Source: Myxococcales bacterium
Lineage (GTDB): Bacteria > Myxococcota_A > UBA9042
Length of the DNA stretch: 42,714 bases
Assembly: GCA_009692465.1 (NCBI GenBank)
Contig: SHZD01000027.1
Span: 1-42,714 of the forward strand
Direction of reading: 5' to 3'
The position numbers and the translations under genes were made by a program. Positions within the stretch are counted from its first letter, which is position 1; each line of letters begins with the position of its first letter. A model generated the notes under the pieces. The model was not told where the DNA came from. It saw nothing but the letters and a program-made list of their open reading frames with translations, and searched no databases. Shown here one piece after another: positions 24,698 through 34,502 of the stretch.

Positions 24698-26692
24698 ATG
24701 AAGTTGTCTCACTTGGGTGCATTGGTTTTGCCGGTAGTGCTTGCTCTTGGGCAAATTGGTCTGTCCCACAGCGCCGTTGCGGCGCCAAAACTGACCGCGG
24801 TCAACATCGACACCCTGCCGCTAGGTGCTGAGGTGACCTTGGTGGAGCCAGCGCCGGAAAAGCTGCTGGGAATCACCCCACTTAAGAAAATCAAAATGCC
24901 ACAAGGCGCGGTCAAGCTGCGCCTCAAGCTGCCCGGCTACGAAGAAAAAATGGAGACGATCACCATTGGACCCAAGGAAACGACGTTCAATTTCGAGCTT
25001 GTGCGCAAGATTGTTCCGGCGACCTTGGACCTGACGGGCGACGCCGCGTCTACCGGCGCCGATGTGGTCGTCGACGGCGACGTCAAAGGCAAACTACCGG
25101 TCAAAGTCAGCGTGTCGCCAGGCCGCCATCAGGTGGTCGTGCGCAAAACAGGGTATGTGTCGTGGGAAAAATGGGCCGATGTCACCGAAAACCAAACCGC
25201 GACCTTTGAAATCGCGCTCAAAGCGCAGGACAAACCAAAGGGATCACTGCTGATTTCGTCTACGCCGGCGGGTGCTGATGTGCGCTTGAACGGCGCACCC
25301 AAAGGCAAGGCGCCGCAAATGGTCGAAAACCTCGACGCCGGCAGCTTCGAAGTCGAGCTAAGTTTGGAAAATTATAAGCCTTTTCGGCAGTCGGTGGCAG
25401 TCGGCGAAGGCAAACGAGAGACGGTCTCGGGCACGCTGGAGCCGTTAGCGGTGGCGACGCCGGTTGGCGAGTTGACCGTGCTGTGCGATGCGCCCAAAGG
25501 CACCATCACCATCGATGGCGAAGACAAGGGTCCGCAGCCCGCCAAGGTTGCCGGCCTCAAGGCTGGAGAGCACATCGTCGAATGCACCGCGCCCGGTTAC
25601 CCCAAAGCCCAGCAAGTGGTTATCGTCAAGGCCGGTGAAACCAAAACGGTGCAACTGAGCCCCAAACAGGCGGTGGCGGCCAGTCGCGGCGCGATCAGTG
25701 TGGTGTGCAATGTCGCCACTGCCAAGGCCAAAATTGGCGACGGCGAAGCCAAGAAGACCCCGTGCCAGTTCGACGATTTGGCGCCTGGCAACCATCAGGT
25801 CACCATTACCGCCGATGGCTATGCGCCGCAGACCAAAACCGTCGCGGTGGAGGCGACCAAGACCACGGAAATCAAGTTCGAATTGGCGGCGATGGGCAAG
25901 ATCAAGGTGACGGTGGCGGTGGGCAAGCGGGCCAATGTGTACATCGACGGCGAGATTCGTGGTCAGGCGCCGCTGACGGTCGAAGTGGCGGTAGGCGCCC
26001 ACAAGGTGGAAGTCAAAGAAGACGGCACCGGTGTCGCCACCGAGAGCCTAGATGTGCCGGTGGTGGCCGGACAAACCGCCACCGTGGACGCTAAGCTCGT
26101 GCCGCCACCTGCGCCCAAACTGGTACGGCGCAGCAACCCGACCTCGGCGCACGTCAATGATGCCGGCAATGGCACGATTCAACTGGGAGTTGGTATTCCG
26201 GCGATCTTGGAGGCGCGGATTACCGCGGGCATCTTGGACAATTTGAGCGCGGGACTGGAAATTCGCAACACTGCAGCCGTACTGACCGAATTTGAACTGC
26301 AGGCGACCTACCGCTTGGCTGGCAGCAACGCCTTTGCGGTCGCCGCGATGGCCGGTTTGGGTGGCGGTCTGGGCGCCAGCGAGCGCAACTCGTTTACCAT
26401 CACCGCCAAGGGCATTGCTTCGCTGTTACTCGGTGATACTTCAGCATTTTCGTTGTACGCCCAGTATCGCTTTTTTACCGACAAGGTCCGCGCCACGGCG
26501 GATCGCAGTACTGGCTCGCAACTGCCGATCGGTTTGCAGGGTGAATTCATGTACTCCAACGCCATCAATCTGTGGGGCAAAGTAGAAATGGACTTTGCGT
26601 TCCCGGCTGGTCGCGCAATTTACAACGAAGTGGACAGCGTGCTGAACGGCAAAATTCGTGGCGGTGTAGGCCTGACTTGGCTGTTTAAGTAG
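24698..26692 (+). CDS. PEGA-repeat exported protein with C-terminal beta-barrel-like domain
   Basis: A 664-residue exported protein; the signal peptide ends near SAVAA (~29). Six PEGA-type beta repeats follow at roughly 30-88, 107-163, 182-235, 257-310, 331-385 and 395-450. Each has the pattern G-x-hydrophobic-V-x-S/C ... GA/K-V-x-DG ... K/G-x-P ... L-x-AG-x-H-x-V-x-GY; the third (LLISSTPAGADVRLNG) is the most canonical. After a Pro-rich hinge (VPPPAPK), residues ~485-664 are alternating amphipathic strands ending LTWLFK, consistent with a small outer-membrane barrel. PEGA domains are often surface or peptidoglycan-proximal. The upstream kinase gene is on the same strand but 448 bp away. Confidence 0.8.
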   Translation: MKLSHLGALVLPVVLALGQIGLSHSAVAAPKLTAVNIDTLPLGAEVTLVEPAPEKLLGITPLKKIKMPQGAVKLRLKLPGYEEKMETITIGPKETTFNFELVRKIVPATLDLTGDAASTGADVVVDGDVKGKLPVKVSVSPGRHQVVVRKTGYVSWEKWADVTENQTATFEIALKAQDKPKGSLLISSTPAGADVRLNGAPKGKAPQMVENLDAGSFEVELSLENYKPFRQSVAVGEGKRETVSGTLEPLAVATPVGELTVLCDAPKGTITIDGEDKGPQPAKVAGLKAGEHIVECTAPGYPKAQQVVIVKAGETKTVQLSPKQAVAASRGAISVVCNVATAKAKIGDGEAKKTPCQFDDLAPGNHQVTITADGYAPQTKTVAVEATKTTEIKFELAAMGKIKVTVAVGKRANVYIDGEIRGQAPLTVEVAVGAHKVEVKEDGTGVATESLDVPVVAGQTATVDAKLVPPPAPKLVRRSNPTSAHVNDAGNGTIQLGVGIPAILEARITAGILDNLSAGLEIRNTAAVLTEFELQATYRLAGSNAFAVAAMAGLGGGLGASERNSFTITAKGIASLLLGDTSAFSLYAQYRFFTDKVRATADRSTGSQLPIGLQGEFMYSNAINLWGKVEMDFAFPAGRAIYNEVDSVLNGKIRGGVGLTWLFK

Positions 26693-26758
26693 AGCGTGGG
26701 CGATGGCGATAGGGCGGTTGAGTAGCGCGTTTGGCCGCTCCGACCCCGCCAACCGCGC

Positions 26759-27982
26759 CTACAACGCCCAGCGCAGTTGCCAGGCGAACCAGCCCAGCAG
26801 ACGGTCGCCGACCCCAAGCGCGCGGGCCTGCTGCAGCGTCCACGGCTGTGCCGCTTGCCACCACTGCTCAAAAGTGACAACCAACGGTTCACAATCGCCG
26901 CTGCCCACGACATTGGCTTCCAGATTGCGATGCAGCGACAGTCGGTCCAGATTGGCCGAGCCGACCGTCCACCACACGCCGTCGACAATGCCAAACTTGG
27001 CGTGCAGCATCACATCTTGGACCAAGCGCACTTGGGCCCCTGCGTGCATGAACGCCGTCAGGCCATGGATCATCGCGCAGCCGGCCACATAGACATCGTT
27101 GACCCGATTGGACGGCAACAGCAGCCGCACTTGGACGCCCCGGCGCAGCGCCGCCAGCAGGGCTTGCCGCAACTGGCGGCCGGGCAGAAAATAGGCGCTC
27201 GCCAGCCAGATCTGAGTGGTTGCCCGCTTGATCGCTTGCGTATAGGCCGTGTTGGCCACCGCCGTCCGCAGGCTACCGTGATTGACGGCCATCCCAACTG
27301 GGGTGGTGCCGACTGCGGCCAACGGCACTGGCGGTCCAAGATGAGCTGCGGCCTGAGCTTTTCGCCCCACACTGAGCTGGACGAGCATCGAGGGCGATGG
27401 GCGCAGGTGGGTGGCCAGCCGCACCAGCCAATCGCGGCGGCGACCACTGCGCAGGCGACCTTGCCAGTCTGCCTGCAATAGACGAATAAATTCCGCGACA
27501 ACTGGGCCGTGAATGACCACCCCAGCGTCCAACCAACAGGGCTGCGCCACGGAGCCGAGCGGATAGTAGGTGTTGCCGACATTGCGCCCGCCGATGTGCA
27601 GCGAATGGGCATCGATAACTAGCACTTTTCGGTGGTTGCGTCGCAACCATTGGCGCCAAGGCACCGCTAACCGCACCGGGCCAAACACCCCCAATTGCAC
27701 ACCAGCATCGACAAGCGCCCGCCATTGCATGGCACTGGTTGCAGATGAGCCAATGCCGTCGAGCACCAGCCGGACGTGCACCCCGCGCTGACGGGCATGG
27801 ACCAACGCCTGAACAAAAGCATCGCCAATGGGGTCGGCGTGCAAAGCGTAAAGCTGAATATCCAGCGACAGTTTAGCGCCGCCGAGCGCATTCAATAGGG
27901 TCGGCCAGGCCACCGCCGCGTCCAGCAGCCAATCGACGCTGTGGCCAGCAAGCAGGCGCCGATCGGCGGGGCCAGCCGTCAC
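26759..27982 (-). CDS. Phospholipase D-family protein (cardiolipin synthase B-like)
   Basis: About 407 residues from a GTG at 27982; a TTG at 28033 is the alternative and would overlap the upstream gene. Two HKD-type motifs form the active site: HRKVLVIDAHSLHIGG (His117, Lys119, Asp124) and HAKFGIVDGVWWTVGSANLD (His327, Lys329, Asp334). There is no N-terminal transmembrane segment, and the length is close to ClsB (about 413), so a cytoplasmic or peripheral cardiolipin/phospholipid synthase is the best guess; other PLD phosphodiesterases are possible. The gene follows the VCBS gene after ~16 bp and is convergent with the PEGA gene. No ribosome-binding site is obvious, so coupling to the upstream gene is likely. 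Confidence 0.82.
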   Translation of the reverse strand: MTAGPADRRLLAGHSVDWLLDAAVAWPTLLNALGGAKLSLDIQLYALHADPIGDAFVQALVHARQRGVHVRLVLDGIGSSATSAMQWRALVDAGVQLGVFGPVRLAVPWRQWLRRNHRKVLVIDAHSLHIGGRNVGNTYYPLGSVAQPCWLDAGVVIHGPVVAEFIRLLQADWQGRLRSGRRRDWLVRLATHLRPSPSMLVQLSVGRKAQAAAHLGPPVPLAAVGTTPVGMAVNHGSLRTAVANTAYTQAIKRATTQIWLASAYFLPGRQLRQALLAALRRGVQVRLLLPSNRVNDVYVAGCAMIHGLTAFMHAGAQVRLVQDVMLHAKFGIVDGVWWTVGSANLDRLSLHRNLEANVVGSGDCEPLVVTFEQWWQAAQPWTLQQARALGVGDRLLGWFAWQLRWAL

Positions 27983-27998
27983 AATGCGCGGCAGTCGT

Positions 27999-29762
27999 TC
28001 ACCGGGTTCGCCGCCGGTTGCCCAACGCGGCAAGAACCCAAATCGCCATTGCCCAGCTGCCCAGGGTGGTTGGGGCGACGGCCCGCGCACCACAACCCTT
28101 GTCGCTGGCGCCCGCAGCCGCTGCCCCCGGATTAATGCCACTGGCAGGGCCATCGGCGGCATCAACATGGCCTGTATGGGCATCGGCGTTGCCGCCCTGT
28201 GGTTCAGGCATGGGATTGCCGCTGACCACGGACACCGTGACCCCCGCGGCGCAGCCCTCGTTGCCTGCCAGGTCGGTCGCACACACGTGCAGTTGCCAGT
28301 CGCCCGCCGCGGCCAAATCGACGACTGCCGCATACAAGTCGCCACCGACAAAGCGTGCGACCACCGTGCTGGTCTTGCCGCCGCCAGCGTTGACTTTGAC
28401 CTGCGCCACTTTGAGCCGCGGGCCGGTATCGGTGGTGGTGCGGTCGCTAACGCCAAAGCGCACGAACAACTTGCCCATGTTCATGTATTTGGGAATCGGG
28501 CGGACAGCCCGGATGATCGGCGGCCTCGTGTCGACCGGCTGGTCGGTGCCGCCCAAATACAAGCGGTTAGTAAAATCGCCGCCTTCGCCTTGGGCGGTCA
28601 CCGCGTCCAGTCGACCGTCGCCGTCGACATCGCCCAAGTCTAGACCGAGCGTGGAGTCGCCGACTGCAGGAAAAGTGCCCGCCTTGAGCGCGAAATTGCC
28701 CTTGCCGTCGTTGATCAGCGTGCGTTCTTCGTCCGACAACGAGGCGACAATCGCATCCAAGTCGCCGTCGTTGTCGAGGTCGACGCACTGAACTTCGTTG
28801 TCGTCAGCGTTGGGATTGCCGGTGATGCGGGTGGCCGATTCGTCCAAGAATACGCCGTTTCCGCCATTAATCATCAGTTGTTCTGCAAGCTTGGCGCCAC
28901 CATTGTCGAGCCATACATCCAAGTCGCCATCGCTGTCGACATCACACACATCGGGGCCATACACATAAGGCCCGGACTGGTCGGGCAAATCAGCGTTGGC
29001 GTCGGCAAACTGCCCGCTGCCGTCGTTGGTGAAAAACAGCGACTCGCCGTTGCGACTGGCTAGCAACAGGTCGAGGTCGAAATCGCCGTCGGCGTCAAAC
29101 AGGTCGATGTCGATCGGGCCGGTACCGATCTTGTGGGTGTCTTGGGGCACAGCATCTGGTACTTGGGCAAAAAAACCCTTGCCGTCATTGAGGTAAATGC
29201 GCGCAGTGCCCACGGATTTGTACGGTTTGTCGCCCCAATCGGTCAGGGCCAGATCCAGGTCACCGTCACCGTCCACGTCGCCCAGACGGGCGCCAGCTGA
29301 GCGCGACGAAGTGCCCAAACGGGCCGGGCCTTCGTTATTGAAGACGAATCCACCTTGATTGATGAACACCGCGTCAGGCTGCAGGGCCCACGCATCGGCA
29401 GCCACGATATCGAGATCGCCGTCGCCGTCGACGTCACCGACGGCAATTTGGCGCAGCCGGCCAGAAAATCCTTGCAATGCCGTGGTGTTTACTTCGGTGA
29501 ACTGGCCTTTGCCGTCGTTTTTGTAGATCGCCAACGGCTCGGCCTTGCCGGGCACGTAGTAGCCGCCGCCGTTGGCAAAGGCCAAGTCGAGACTGCCGTC
29601 GCCGTCAAAATCGGCCATGACGACGTAATTGCTGTAACAGCCGGTGCCGCCGCAAGGTTGCGGGGCGCCCAAACGTTCTGTCGCTTCGGTGAACCACGCC
29701 GCCTCTGCCGCTGGCGCCCACACGACACTAGCCAACAGGATGTAACTGCGCAGCAACCGCAT
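27999..29762 (-). CDS. Secreted VCBS/FG-GAP repeat protein with MYXO-CTERM-like tail
   Basis: A 587-residue exported protein with signal peptide ~1-21 (ending AAEAA). Seven Ca-binding DxDxDG-type loops mark VCBS/FG-GAP propeller blades (DFDGDGSLDLAF, DVDGDGDLDIVAAD, DVDGDGDLDLALTD, DADGDFDLDLLLAS, DVDSDGDLDVWLDN, DLDNDGDLDAIVAS, DVDGDGRLDAVTAQ). A beta-sandwich segment (~425-525) follows. The C-terminus is KGCGARA, a hydrophobic helix (SWAMAIWVLAALG) and NRRRTR, i.e. Cys, TM, Arg cluster: the MYXO-CTERM sorting pattern, recognised by myxosortase and leading to surface anchoring. Its ATG overlaps the ccmF stop by one base (TAATG), so it is coupled to ccmF. Confidence 0.87.
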   Translation of the reverse strand: MRLLRSYILLASVVWAPAAEAAWFTEATERLGAPQPCGGTGCYSNYVVMADFDGDGSLDLAFANGGGYYVPGKAEPLAIYKNDGKGQFTEVNTTALQGFSGRLRQIAVGDVDGDGDLDIVAADAWALQPDAVFINQGGFVFNNEGPARLGTSSRSAGARLGDVDGDGDLDLALTDWGDKPYKSVGTARIYLNDGKGFFAQVPDAVPQDTHKIGTGPIDIDLFDADGDFDLDLLLASRNGESLFFTNDGSGQFADANADLPDQSGPYVYGPDVCDVDSDGDLDVWLDNGGAKLAEQLMINGGNGVFLDESATRITGNPNADDNEVQCVDLDNDGDLDAIVASLSDEERTLINDGKGNFALKAGTFPAVGDSTLGLDLGDVDGDGRLDAVTAQGEGGDFTNRLYLGGTDQPVDTRPPIIRAVRPIPKYMNMGKLFVRFGVSDRTTTDTGPRLKVAQVKVNAGGGKTSTVVARFVGGDLYAAVVDLAAAGDWQLHVCATDLAGNEGCAAGVTVSVVSGNPMPEPQGGNADAHTGHVDAADGPASGINPGAAAAGASDKGCGARAVAPTTLGSWAMAIWVLAALGNRRRTR

Positions 29763-32431
29763 TAGGCTGCAGCCAAATTGGGGTCAGGGCCGGTGGGGGT
29801 CGGCACAGGCTGCGGCGCCACTGGCACCACTTCGGTGACCACCTGACGCGCGGGCAGCAAGCACACAAAGCCACCAAACAGCATGACCACCGCGCCCAGC
29901 CACAAGAAACTGACAAACGGGAACACCACCGCCAACAGGCTGACGTGGCGCTGACCCTGCGCCGGGCGCATCGCCAAGTACAGGTCGTGCAGGATCGCCG
30001 ACTCAATCGCGACTTCCGTAGTTGGCGAGCTGTGTTTCTTGTAAAACCGCACTTCCGGCACCAACGCCCGACCGGCGCCGGCCAGCACCAGATCCAGCTG
30101 CACTTGGCCAGTTGTTGCCTCGGCGCGGCTATTGATGCCCAAGTACTGGACCCCCGCCATTGCATCGCCGCCCAACCAAGCGACAAACTGATTGCGATCG
30201 GGGTCATTGGCAAACACCAAGTCAAAGTTGGGCTGGCCAGGGGTGGTATGGACCGTGACGGCAAACGGCGCGGTCTCTTTGGCCCAATGCTTGACGTCGG
30301 CGATGGTGCGCATAATAGATTGCGGCGATACCTGTGCGATCTCCATAAATTGCGGCGTAAAAGTCATGCCCAGTTTGGCCGAACCCGCCGGCCCGACCTC
30401 TTGCACGGCGATGCGATTGGCGATTCGGCGCACAAACCACTGCGAGGCGGTCCTTTTGCCGCTGTCCGCGCCCACCAGCGCTTGAACCGTGGCGCGGCCT
30501 GGCAGCGCCTTGATCGAGGCCGAAGGGCCCAGCAAGCTCTGCGCGCGCGCCACCACCGCGGCAGTGACCGGCTCACTGCGGTCCAGCACGACCATGTGCG
30601 CCAGCGACGCCACGTAGGCACCATCTGGCTCCCAGCTTTCGCTTGAACCGGCAAAGGTGATCGTGTAGCCGCCGACGTCCAAGTGTTCGCCGGGCAAGAG
30701 GGCCACTTCGGGCCGGTAGGTGCGAAAAGCGTTGCCGGTGAAGGCTAAAAAGCACAACACCACGCCCAAGTGGACAATGTAGCCGCCATAACGGCGTTTG
30801 TTGCGCACCGTCAGCATCACCAAGGCGACCGGATAACTTTCCTCATGTTGACGCTGCCGGGCCCGCGCGCCGATATGAAACTCACCGCCAATCGTCATGA
30901 ACACGAACACCGCAAACCACACGCACACCACCCCCCACACCTCGGTCATCCCCAAGGCGTCGATGGTCTGGCGGAGCCCAGCGGCCAGTTCAAGTCCCTG
31001 CCACGCCTGCGCTTGCCACGCCGAGCGCCCCAGCCAAAACAGCGCCATCGTCAGCGCCGCCAGCGACGACACGATCAGCGGTCGGCGAAAATTTTGTTCA
31101 AAGTTCTTGCGCGTTGCGCGCCGCCACGAAATCAACGGCCCGACCCCAGTCATGAGCAGCAACGCCAAACCCAGCGGAGTCATTACCCGATTGAACCACG
31201 GCTCGCCCAGCTGCACCTTGGCCTGCAAAGGGTCGAGCTCAATGCCCACATGGCCCATAATACTGGCGAAACCGTTGTACAACTCTTGCACCGGCTTGGC
31301 TTCGCTAATTTGGCCAAAGACGGTGCCCCACAGCACCACAAAGGCACAGCCCACCAGCAGCACGTTGTTGAGCACGAAGAAGGACTCGCGGCTCCACGCT
31401 GAATCGAGATCGGCCTGCGCGCGCAGCAACTGCCAGCGCCACGCCAGCGCCGCCGCAGAAACCACAACAATCAGCGCCATATACCACAGGAAATACACTG
31501 CCAACGTCGAATCGGCAAACGCGTGGACGGAGTCGATCAACTGCGAACGGGTCAAAAAAGTGCCAAAAATCGTCAGCAGAAAGGTCAGGCACACCAGCAC
31601 CGCGTTCCAGCGCTTGAGCATGTTGCGGCGCTCTTGAATCATCACCGAATGCAAGAAAGCGGTCGCAGTGAACCACGGGATTAAACCGGCATTTTCTACC
31701 GGATCCCACATCCAGAACCCGCCCCAGCCCAATTCGGTGTAGGCCCAAGCCCCGCCCAAAATCAAACCCAGACTCAAGAACAGCCACGACACCAGCGTCC
31801 ACTTGCGGGTGTCGCGCAACCACTGGCTGTCTAGTTTGCCGGTCAGCAGCGCGGCCAGCCCAAACGCAAACGGCACCGTAAAGGCGATGTAGCCGGTCAA
31901 CAGGCTGGGTGGATGGATGGCCATCAGCGGGTTTTGCAGCAGTGGATTCATGCCCTTGCCGTCATCGGGACCGGCACTGGCGGTAAACACCTCAAACGGG
32001 CTGGACTCAAAGGCCATGAGCATGCAGAAGAAAAATACGGCCAAGCTCAAGATTCCAGTGACGTAGCCCAAAAAGCGGTCGCTTTGGGTCTTGTTGCTCA
32101 GAATGGCCCAGCACGAAAACGCGGTGAGCGAGGTGCCCCAGAACAGCAGTGCGCCTTTTTCGCCGCCCCAAAAGCCCGAAATCAGGTAAGCAAGCGGCAT
32201 GTCGACGTCGGTATAAGCGGCGATGTAGCGGTTGCGAAAATCGTGGGTCAGCAAGCCCTGCCACAGGCAGGCGTCCATGGCCACGAACAGCAACAGGATG
32301 GCCAACAGCCCGTGGCGCGCAGCACTGAGCAGTCCGCCTTGATTGCGCACGGCGCCGATCAGCGCCACCAGCCCATTGGCGAGGGTGGCCACAAAAGCGG
32401 CGTACAGAAGCGCTGTTCCCAGTTCGTGCAT
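29762..32431 (-). CDS. ccmF: Cytochrome c maturation heme lyase subunit CcmF, enlarged
   Basis: An 889-residue polytopic inner-membrane protein that presents heme to apocytochrome c. The heme-handling WWD motif is WGGFWMWDPVENAGLIPW (~236-253). Flanking periplasmic His candidates are His173 (AIHPPSLLTGY) and His261 (TAFLHSVMIQERR). WGGEKGALLFW near 88 is also family-typical. The C-terminus has the CcmF ending (YKKHSSPTTEVAIESAILHDLY, then a last TM pair). It is well above the ~650 residues of E. coli CcmF because of a large periplasmic region (~600-820). No other ccm genes are in the window. The downstream VCBS gene overlaps; the agmatinase gene lies 88 bp upstream. Confidence 0.93.
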   Translation of the reverse strand: MHELGTALLYAAFVATLANGLVALIGAVRNQGGLLSAARHGLLAILLLFVAMDACLWQGLLTHDFRNRYIAAYTDVDMPLAYLISGFWGGEKGALLFWGTSLTAFSCWAILSNKTQSDRFLGYVTGILSLAVFFFCMLMAFESSPFEVFTASAGPDDGKGMNPLLQNPLMAIHPPSLLTGYIAFTVPFAFGLAALLTGKLDSQWLRDTRKWTLVSWLFLSLGLILGGAWAYTELGWGGFWMWDPVENAGLIPWFTATAFLHSVMIQERRNMLKRWNAVLVCLTFLLTIFGTFLTRSQLIDSVHAFADSTLAVYFLWYMALIVVVSAAALAWRWQLLRAQADLDSAWSRESFFVLNNVLLVGCAFVVLWGTVFGQISEAKPVQELYNGFASIMGHVGIELDPLQAKVQLGEPWFNRVMTPLGLALLLMTGVGPLISWRRATRKNFEQNFRRPLIVSSLAALTMALFWLGRSAWQAQAWQGLELAAGLRQTIDALGMTEVWGVVCVWFAVFVFMTIGGEFHIGARARQRQHEESYPVALVMLTVRNKRRYGGYIVHLGVVLCFLAFTGNAFRTYRPEVALLPGEHLDVGGYTITFAGSSESWEPDGAYVASLAHMVVLDRSEPVTAAVVARAQSLLGPSASIKALPGRATVQALVGADSGKRTASQWFVRRIANRIAVQEVGPAGSAKLGMTFTPQFMEIAQVSPQSIMRTIADVKHWAKETAPFAVTVHTTPGQPNFDLVFANDPDRNQFVAWLGGDAMAGVQYLGINSRAEATTGQVQLDLVLAGAGRALVPEVRFYKKHSSPTTEVAIESAILHDLYLAMRPAQGQRHVSLLAVVFPFVSFLWLGAVVMLFGGFVCLLPARQVVTEVVPVAPQPVPTPTGPDPNLAAA

Positions 32432-32519
32432 CGTGTCCGCCGAGCGCGGTCTAGGCCGCCCGCTGTGGGGTTAGGGTATGCGAATGGCGCCGCAAGGCCA
32501 AGTGCAAGTTCTAAAAAGA

Positions 32520-33530
32520 CTAGCCGCGCCAGCGCTTCCACGCAGCGGGCGGCGCGAATTGGTAGGCCAGACACTCGGCGATCAGACGGGCGGTGGCGAC
32601 TTCGGAGACGTTTTGGCCGGCGATCGGACACAACTCGTTGACGTCAAGCGCAATCACTTGGCGACGGCGAAAAACTTGCTCCAGCACGGCCACCACCTGC
32701 TGCCAATATAGACCGCCGGGCTCCGGGGTGCCTACCGCCGGAATCACACTAGGATCAAAGCCATCCAGATCGACAGTCACAAATACCCGCGGTCCCAAAC
32801 GCTCTAGGATCTGCTCAATCCACACCTGCTGCGACGTCGCGTGCAGGTCGCGGGCAAAAAACGGCTGCAAACCCCGTTCGTCCAAGTACGCCTGCTCGTC
32901 GCTACTGACATTGCGAATGCCGACTTGCACCAACGAGCGCGGGCCGTCGCCGCCTGCAGCGGTCACCAGCTCGGCCATCCGCCGCATCACGCAGGCGTGG
33001 TTCCACGGGGTGTCTTCCCACTGGTCGCGCAGATCGAGGTGGGCGTCGATTTGCAGAATCGAAAAGGGCCCAAACTTGCGAACCAGCGCCGCGCATACGC
33101 CGACCGTCACCGTGTGCTCACCACCCAACGTCACCAAAAACTTATTGAATTGCAAGGCGTTCCAACAGGTTTGCGCAATGCGTTCAATGTGCTGCTGTGG
33201 ACCCGCCATGTGCGGATGGACGTCGTCCAAGGTGGCAATACCGACGTCGGCTGGGTCAAACCGCAAGTGGCTGTGGTAGAAATCAATCCACCACGACGCT
33301 TGCAGAATCCGCGCCGGACCTTCGCGCATGCCGCCGCGAGCGCTGCAGGTACTGTCGTAAGGCAGTGGAATTACAACCACTTGCGCACCAGAAAACTGAC
33401 ACTGATCCCGATCGAGCCGACCAAAATTCGCACCGCCGTCATAGCAGCGCGGCACCTGGGCGGCCACGGAGTCGTCCCAGGATAATGCAGGCTGACTCGC
33501 CGCGGGCGAGGTCTGGGCAAAGTGGGCCAT
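32520..33530 (-). CDS. Ureohydrolase (agmatinase/arginase family)
   Basis: A 336-residue binuclear Mn enzyme. Metal ligands are all present: His139 (GGEHTV), Asp162/His164/Asp166 (IDAHLDLRD) and Asp254/Asp256 (VTVDLDGFDPSVIPAVGTPE). The substrate loop and PGGL motif favour agmatinase (agmatine to putrescine and urea) over arginase, but guanidino-acid hydrolases share these motifs. An N-terminal ~45-residue extension precedes the core. The ATG at 33530 is used; no strong ribosome-binding site. It starts 27 bp after the TerB/DUF697-like gene and is followed by ccmF. No speA or speE neighbour is present to fix the pathway. Confidence 0.88.
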   Translation of the reverse strand: MAHFAQTSPAASQPALSWDDSVAAQVPRCYDGGANFGRLDRDQCQFSGAQVVVIPLPYDSTCSARGGMREGPARILQASWWIDFYHSHLRFDPADVGIATLDDVHPHMAGPQQHIERIAQTCWNALQFNKFLVTLGGEHTVTVGVCAALVRKFGPFSILQIDAHLDLRDQWEDTPWNHACVMRRMAELVTAAGGDGPRSLVQVGIRNVSSDEQAYLDERGLQPFFARDLHATSQQVWIEQILERLGPRVFVTVDLDGFDPSVIPAVGTPEPGGLYWQQVVAVLEQVFRRRQVIALDVNELCPIAGQNVSEVATARLIAECLAYQFAPPAAWKRWRG

Positions 33531-33557
33531 GGTGTGCGGTCCGTCGGGCGATTGTGG

Positions 33558-34502
33558 CTACAGTTCCGAGACTTTATGCTGGTACTGCTGCTGACTAATC
33601 CGCCCAGACTTGGTGTCCTCGGCCAGCTGCTGCAGGCGCTCCGCTTGCAATTGCTGCTTGGCCGCAATTTCACCCTTATGCGACTCGTACTGAGATTTGC
33701 CTTCTTTTTCAGCGGATTTGAACGCGGACAGCAGCACGCTCGGATCATCCTTAGCGCCGGTGGCAAAATACTCGTTGGCCACTTTGCCCAGCGCCCAGGT
33801 CGCCGCAAACGAAGTGGTGGCGCCCACCGCACTGCCCCAACCGGGAACCAGCTTGGCCAGATTGTTGACGGCCATCCGCGCCCCAGTCCCCAGCCCCAAA
33901 CCGTAGAGCATTGATTTGGCCGCGCTGGGATCGACCTTGTGTCCCCAGTACTGGCCAATATCGCGCACCAGCTTGACCTGCAGACCGACCACTGCCAAGT
34001 CGGTCAGGATCGCCAGACCCGGGACCGGAAATGCCCCAAGAATCGCCGACAAGATCGCGTACTTGAGCGTATCCTGAGCGATCTCGGCGGCGCGCTTGGC
34101 CGGATCGGCGATCGGTTCAATGCTGGACGGCAACACGGTATCGCGGGCCTCGTTGTACAGGCGATGCAGGCCGGTCACCGTGGTATCCTCAATCCCCAGC
34201 GCATGTTGCGCGTGGTCGAGCACAACCTGCTCCAGCGGCACGCAGTCGCCATCCGCCCACGCCATCGCATACATGGCGCTCCACGCGTGCTCTTTGGCCT
34301 GCGGGGTATCGAGCAGTCGAAATTGGGCATCGATATCCACAGCTTCTGCAAATAGGCGCTCGACGCTGAGGCCGCCCAACGGCAAAGTACTCAGCGCGGC
34401 TTCCAGTTGGGCACGCTCCTGAGGTGCCAAATCGTCGTCAGCCTTGGCCACGGCGACAATCAGACGCAAACTGGCGACAGCGTGAACTTCGGTCATCGAC
34501 AT
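33558..34502 (-). CDS. TerB-like/DUF697-like protein
   Basis: About 314 residues from the ATG at 34502, with AGGAG upstream; an ATG at 34553 is a weaker alternative. Residues ~1-110 are all-helical and acidic with a TerB-like feel (LIVAVAKADDDLAPQERAQL, then AMAWADGDCVPLEQVVLDHA). Residues ~140-260 match the YcjF/DUF697 pattern: AILSAILGAFPVPGLAILTD, VKLVRDIGQYWG, LVPGWGSAVGATTSFAATWALGK, i.e. two hydrophobic hairpins likely to associate with membrane. The C-terminus (~265-314) is a Gln/Lys/Glu-rich coiled coil. The family often senses stress or interacts with GTPases; function here is not known. It is the most upstream gene of a minus-strand chain leading through the ureohydrolase to ccmF. 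Confidence 0.72.
   Translation of the reverse strand: MSMTEVHAVASLRLIVAVAKADDDLAPQERAQLEAALSTLPLGGLSVERLFAEAVDIDAQFRLLDTPQAKEHAWSAMYAMAWADGDCVPLEQVVLDHAQHALGIEDTTVTGLHRLYNEARDTVLPSSIEPIADPAKRAAEIAQDTLKYAILSAILGAFPVPGLAILTDLAVVGLQVKLVRDIGQYWGHKVDPSAAKSMLYGLGLGTGARMAVNNLAKLVPGWGSAVGATTSFAATWALGKVANEYFATGAKDDPSVLLSAFKSAEKEGKSQYESHKGEIAAKQQLQAERLQQLAEDTKSGRISQQQYQHKVSEL

Noticed and set aside
28034-28456. N-terminal extension of the phospholipase D gene
   Set aside because: It is in frame but lies inside the VCBS gene on the same strand and is Arg/Pro-rich; homology to PLD begins only after 27999.
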